Assembly: GCA_900155495.1 (NCBI GenBank)
Contig: FTLJ01001480.1
Location: 1-11,093 of the forward strand
Direction: 5' to 3'
DNA from: Porogramme epimiltina
Lineage: Eukaryota; Basidiomycota; Agaricomycetes; Polyporales; Polyporaceae
Length of the DNA: 11,093 bases
In this document: positions 8,049 to 11,093 of the stretch, piece after piece
Layout: each line of letters begins with the position of its first letter
Numbering within the stretch: the first letter of the stretch is position 1
Made by a program: the position numbers and the translations under genes
The notes under the pieces: model-generated
What the model was told of the DNA's origin: nothing
Database searches by the model: none
Seen by the model: only the letters and a program-made list of their open reading frames with translations

Positions 8049-9807
8049 TTATAACGCGGGGCTCGGATTCGAGGCGACGTTGGCAGTCCGTGTGGTGTGC
8101 TTCTTCTGGTTCCTATACCAACGGCGTTCTTCCCCTCGTACCGCATCAAATGGTGCGTAGGCCAAAATACTCGCTCGGGCCCAGTGGCCTTCCCCCAATC
8201 TCAGACGTTCGCAAACTTCTTCGTTCTGTTCCACGCCCGTCTCTTCGACTCGCGTCCAACTACAAATGGTCAGCCGTTGCGGAAACCACAGCGAAAAGAG
8301 CGCCGCAACAGCGGGAACATCCTTCGCCGACAGGAATGAAGAGCCGACCCCGAGCATGGTCAAGTACAAGAGTCTCTGGGGCCGCGTAAGAGACTCGAAA
8401 ACAGCAACGATGGCCTCGTGTGTGACGTCCTCGAGCGCAAAGCCGAGCTCCACTAAGTGCGGGCAGTGCTCGATAAATGCCTTGAACACCGAATATGTCG
8501 CGCGCGAGGTTATATCGGCCACATGACGGCAGATGGGAACCATCCAGGCCTTCCGTATCTCCGGCCATCCACGCGCCATGGCTTCCAGCGTCGCATCGTC
8601 CAGTCCCGCAAAGGAGGTCCCATTAGCTATAAACATCTTGAGACGGTGTAGTGATGCGAACGGCAGGAACGCGGAGGGTGGCAGCGGGTCTATCACTGCG
8701 TCGTTGTCGAATATCATTCCAAGCAGGACGGTGAGAAAGCTGAAGGTGCCGGCGGAGGGGTGATCAACCAGAGCGCCCCCGAATGCGATGAGTTCGTCCT
8801 CCGAAACGGGCTCAACGGTCCTGACAACGACCCGGTCGAGTTTCGAGGACCGGATTGCGCGCATGAGGTCCGTGCATAGGGGCATGTACTCGAAGAAGAG
8901 ACAGGGGCGTTGTAATTCGGGGAAGGGGTTGTCCACTGTGGAGAGCACATCACCAAGCCCGTCTGCGAAGTCGGCGCTGCGAGTTTCGATGTGTAAAGTT
9001 TGAAGCGAGAGAAGGGAGGCGAGGTGGGAGAGAACACGGGGAGTTACAAAAACCCCTTCTAATTTGCAATTGAGAAGATTGTGCAGACCGCAGACAGCTT
9101 CCATGAGGGGACCGACAATGTCGTCGTGGAACTTGTCAACGGTGACCGAGAGAGTCGCGAGGCGGGGAGAGCGTATGTCGAGGTGGGTATAGATTGCGAT
9201 GAGGGCTTCCGGATTATCTCTGTCACCTGGTCTATTCGTTAACCATTCGGAGTACGCGGCACCTTCAATGCGTAAAGATCGCAGAGATCCTCCAAGAAGG
9301 CGATACATGGGGGGAGGATGGAGTGGCGTGTTCAAAAGCGTTACCTGCCACGTCCGCACAGATGTGAGATTTGGGAAGTCGAGTGGACCAATATGAGCGA
9401 GGAGGGTGGTCCACTCATGGGCGTCGAGTCGGACGATAGTGTGATCAATGTCAATTTCAACGCCTCTGACCATGGAGGCATAGTATCGGGCACGTGCGAG
9501 ATCGTCGGAAACAATGTCTTGGACGAATTGCTGGCAACGGCAGCGTCAGATGGACGGCCACTGGCTCCCTGGGGAGGTTACGTACGATATGCACCCCGTG
9601 CACTGTCCACAGGCTTGGAGGGAGTGTGTAGGCGATGACTTCGAAGCAGGGAATGACACGCCATATCTCCTTAAGGGCAGGACCTTTCAGTGAGTGGCAA
9701 GTTTGTGCAAGAGCCACCAGCGTTCTTTGACGATCACAGAGTGAGCAGATCAGCGCTTGAATATCAGTTGGCAAGAAGATGAGTCCAGCTTTCCTAAGCA
9801 TCAACAT
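8049..9807 (-). CDS. F-box protein with Leu-rich C-terminal region
   Basis: Likely substrate receptor of an SCF ubiquitin ligase: the F-box would bind Skp1 and the C-terminal part the target. Proposed exons are 9807-9586 and 9530-8049, joined by a 55-bp GT-AG intron (GTACGT donor, CTGAC branch site), phase 0, giving 567 aa. Without the intron the gene looks broken in two. Residues about 12-52 form the F-box: LPTDIQALICSL, LVALAQTCHSLKGPALKEIWRVI. The joined region reads on into LARARYYASMVRG (about 85-97), a segment typical of this group. The rest has irregular leucine-rich units (GSLRSLRIEG, LLSLQTLHIE, HCPHLVELGF) and a DDATLEAMARGWPEI motif common in Agaricomycete F-box proteins. No other domain is visible. 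This family is large and fast-evolving in mushrooms, so the target cannot be predicted. The start is the first ATG of the frame; the second, two codons on, is possible. Confidence 0.82.
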
Positions 9808-10457
9808 GGGCGTGATTATCGGTATGCAGAGGTGTGGCGGGCGAGTGACGACGATGGATACTAGGGTCGTGGCTTAGACGTGGCACCGCACAGACAATGA
9901 AGAGGCTGGTAAACAATCAAACTCAGGCGTGCAGGAGTTAGAGCCACGACGAACAAGGCACGTTCACTTGGCGCCCGCGTGCTGCGCCACTCGGCTAAGC
10001 CCGCGATGCGAGACACTGGAACATGATTAGTGACTCCTTCACCACGTCGCCACAAGCTGCATCTGGATTCCGGAGCCAGCATGATCGCCTACTTCTGATC
10101 CTCCGTCTACTCCGTCCCCGTATGGCATTGTTTAACATTCGTAATCGAAGACTGTATGGCCAGCCGCAATGTGGCCCCCATTGTCTGTGCCACACTGTGG
10201 CCGCAAGTTCAACGCCGCTTTGGTCTCCGGTACACGGGGCATGTCTTCGTGGTAGATGATCACAGTTGCCCAATGGCGCACACTACTCTTCAACCCTTTG
10301 GCCTGTAGAATCACCGAACACTAGGTTGAAATGCTGCTCCCCCCGAACGCTATTAAAAGGACCCCTCTCCTTCTCCTCTCCCTCATTCGCCACCTCCACA
10401 TCAGACACCTACACCCCACTAGCAAGACACCTCTCGGTTCAACCTTCGTTTTCGAAC
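9808..10457. other. Intergenic between F-box gene and right-hand gene
   Basis: These 650 bp separate two start codons that point away from each other, so both promoters are expected here. The open frames seen (for example plus 10023-10259 and minus 10314-10132) have no recognisable domain and mostly shadow one another. A minus-strand TAGCCGAGTGG at 9997-9987 resembles a tRNA A box but has no partner B box or acceptor stem. No TATA box was found for the F-box gene. The right end holds the TATA-like element described separately. Confidence 0.4.
10351..10457 (+). promoter_or_regulatory. TATA-like element and CT-rich leader of the right-hand gene
   Basis: TATTAAAAGG at 10351-10360 is followed by a pyrimidine-rich tract (about 10361-10385) and further C/T- and A/C-rich sequence up to the ATG at 10458, 98 bp after the element. 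The layout matches that of the cerato-platanin promoter in this window and supports 10458 as the start of a transcribed gene. The function is inferred from position and composition. Confidence 0.45.
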
Positions 10458-11093
10458 ATGTATCAGCAGTACAAGTCCCCCACGACCCAAGGACTTCGCC
10501 AAGCGTCGAAGGGGAAGAAGACGGATGTACGCGAGCTCCCTTTCCTCTGTGACAAACTATCAGAAACTCACCTTGCAAACGTTGTAGTCACAGCGCGGTG
10601 CGGTTCAAGCAACCGCGGCTGCTATGCAATCCGCATCTAAGCACGCTAAGAAGACCCAGAGAGCTGCGGCGCCCGAGAGAGCCGCGGCCTCTGGGAGCAT
10701 TGCCGGCCCGGGATCCGTCCCTCTTTCTCTCCGCAGACCCGCCCCAGAGACGCCTGAAGACACGCTCAAGCGCCTCCAAGACGACGCCGCCAAGGAAGAG
10801 AAGAAGATATCCGAAAAGCCTCCTCATGAATTGCTCGTTGCATACACGGCCCTCGGTAAACAGGTAGCGCAGAGTCTTCCGCCGCCTGGGGAAGTTCGTC
10901 CTTTCGAACATTGGCCCTGGATGACTACTGTCCACGTCCAGCGTTTCTGCGGCAAGAGTGAACTGCGACATCTCACTCCTGCTAGTATAGTCGACATTCT
11001 CCACTATGTCCCTGTCGGCGTGAGTGTTTTCCCAGCGTGTATTAGCGCTAATGATAGGAATACTGAGAGCTTTCATTGAAGGAGAAACCTGTG
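10458..11093 (+). CDS. Unrecognised protein, 3' partial
   Basis: I do not recognise the family. Proposed exons: 10458-10526, then 10588 (or 10594) to 11019, then 11070 to the window edge. The first intron has donor GTACGC and two in-frame acceptors 6 bp apart (TAG, then CAG), changing the product by two residues (Ser-Gln). The last intron (11020-11069, donor GTGAGT, branch GCTAAT) is needed because the unspliced frame stops at 11079; only the GAGAG acceptor leaves an open frame, adding LSLKEKPV. The N-terminus is polar and basic (MYQQYKSP, KGKKTD). An Ala/Arg/Lys-rich part follows, then a likely helix with alternating charge (TPEDTLKRLQDDAAKEEKKI). A more conserved-looking block comes last: HELLVAYTALGKQVAQSL, RPFEHWPW, HVQRFCGKSELRHLTPASIV. 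No signal peptide or membrane segment is seen. A coding role is supported by the upstream TATA-like element and the splice signals only. Confidence 0.55.

Noticed and set aside
9457..9530. F-box gene seems broken into two frames
   Set aside because: A 55-bp intron (9531-9585) with good donor, branch and acceptor joins the two parts in phase and restores the LARARYYASMVRG segment, so this is not a pseudogene.
9940..10005. Minus-strand tRNA-like A box TAGCCGAGTGG
   Set aside because: The following sequence has no B box at the right distance, no anticodon arm and no paired ends; it is at best a chance match or a decayed remnant.
10023..10314. Overlapping frames on both strands upstream of the right-hand gene
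   Set aside because: They have no domain, repeat or splice logic and mostly overlap each other; the region is best read as a promoter-containing gap.

Overview
The window looks like nuclear DNA from a filamentous basidiomycete, most likely an Agaricomycete. The genes are compact and cut by short GT-AG introns, mostly 52-64 bp, several with a visible CTAAC/CTGAC-type branch site. Coding sequence is GC-rich, especially at third positions. The gene families also fit: a fungal Pfs2, a small secreted cerato-platanin, and an F-box protein of the divergent type that is amplified in mushrooms. I cannot name the species. No mobile element, CRISPR array, rRNA or convincing tRNA was found.

Layout, left to right. 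(1) 2059 down to the left edge, minus strand: Pfs2/WDR33-type mRNA 3'-end processing factor in seven exons, with a Gly/Asp-rich tail that runs off the window. (2) 2060-2463: shared, head-to-head upstream region. (3) 2464-4505, plus: Ariadne-type RBR E3 ubiquitin ligase, eight exons, 512 residues. (4) 4506-4738: short gap between converging 3' ends, nothing recognised. (5) 5725-4739, minus: glyoxalase-like (VOC-fold) protein, three exons, 287 residues. (6) 6588-6148, minus: cerato-platanin, one exon, 146 residues, with a clear CCAAT/TATA promoter. (7) About 6850-8048: gene-poor, no convincing gene. (8) 9807-8049, minus: F-box protein with a Leu-rich C-terminal region, two exons, 567 residues. 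(9) 9808-10457: intergenic, with a TATA-like element near its right end. (10) 10458 to the right edge, plus: unrecognised Ala/Lys-rich protein, 3' partial.

The genes do not form a pathway or cluster. They are ordinary neighbours: RNA processing, ubiquitin signalling (RBR ligase and F-box protein, not adjacent), a VOC-fold protein and a secreted surface protein. The most notable point is in the RBR ligase. Its catalytic RING2 keeps the active-site cysteine (Cys314), but the residue two places on, usually His, is Arg. An intron splits the coding sequence just there, and an IBR zinc ligand also looks replaced. I see no strong evidence for a new multi-gene system. All splice models were made by eye from splice signals, reading frame and family conservation.
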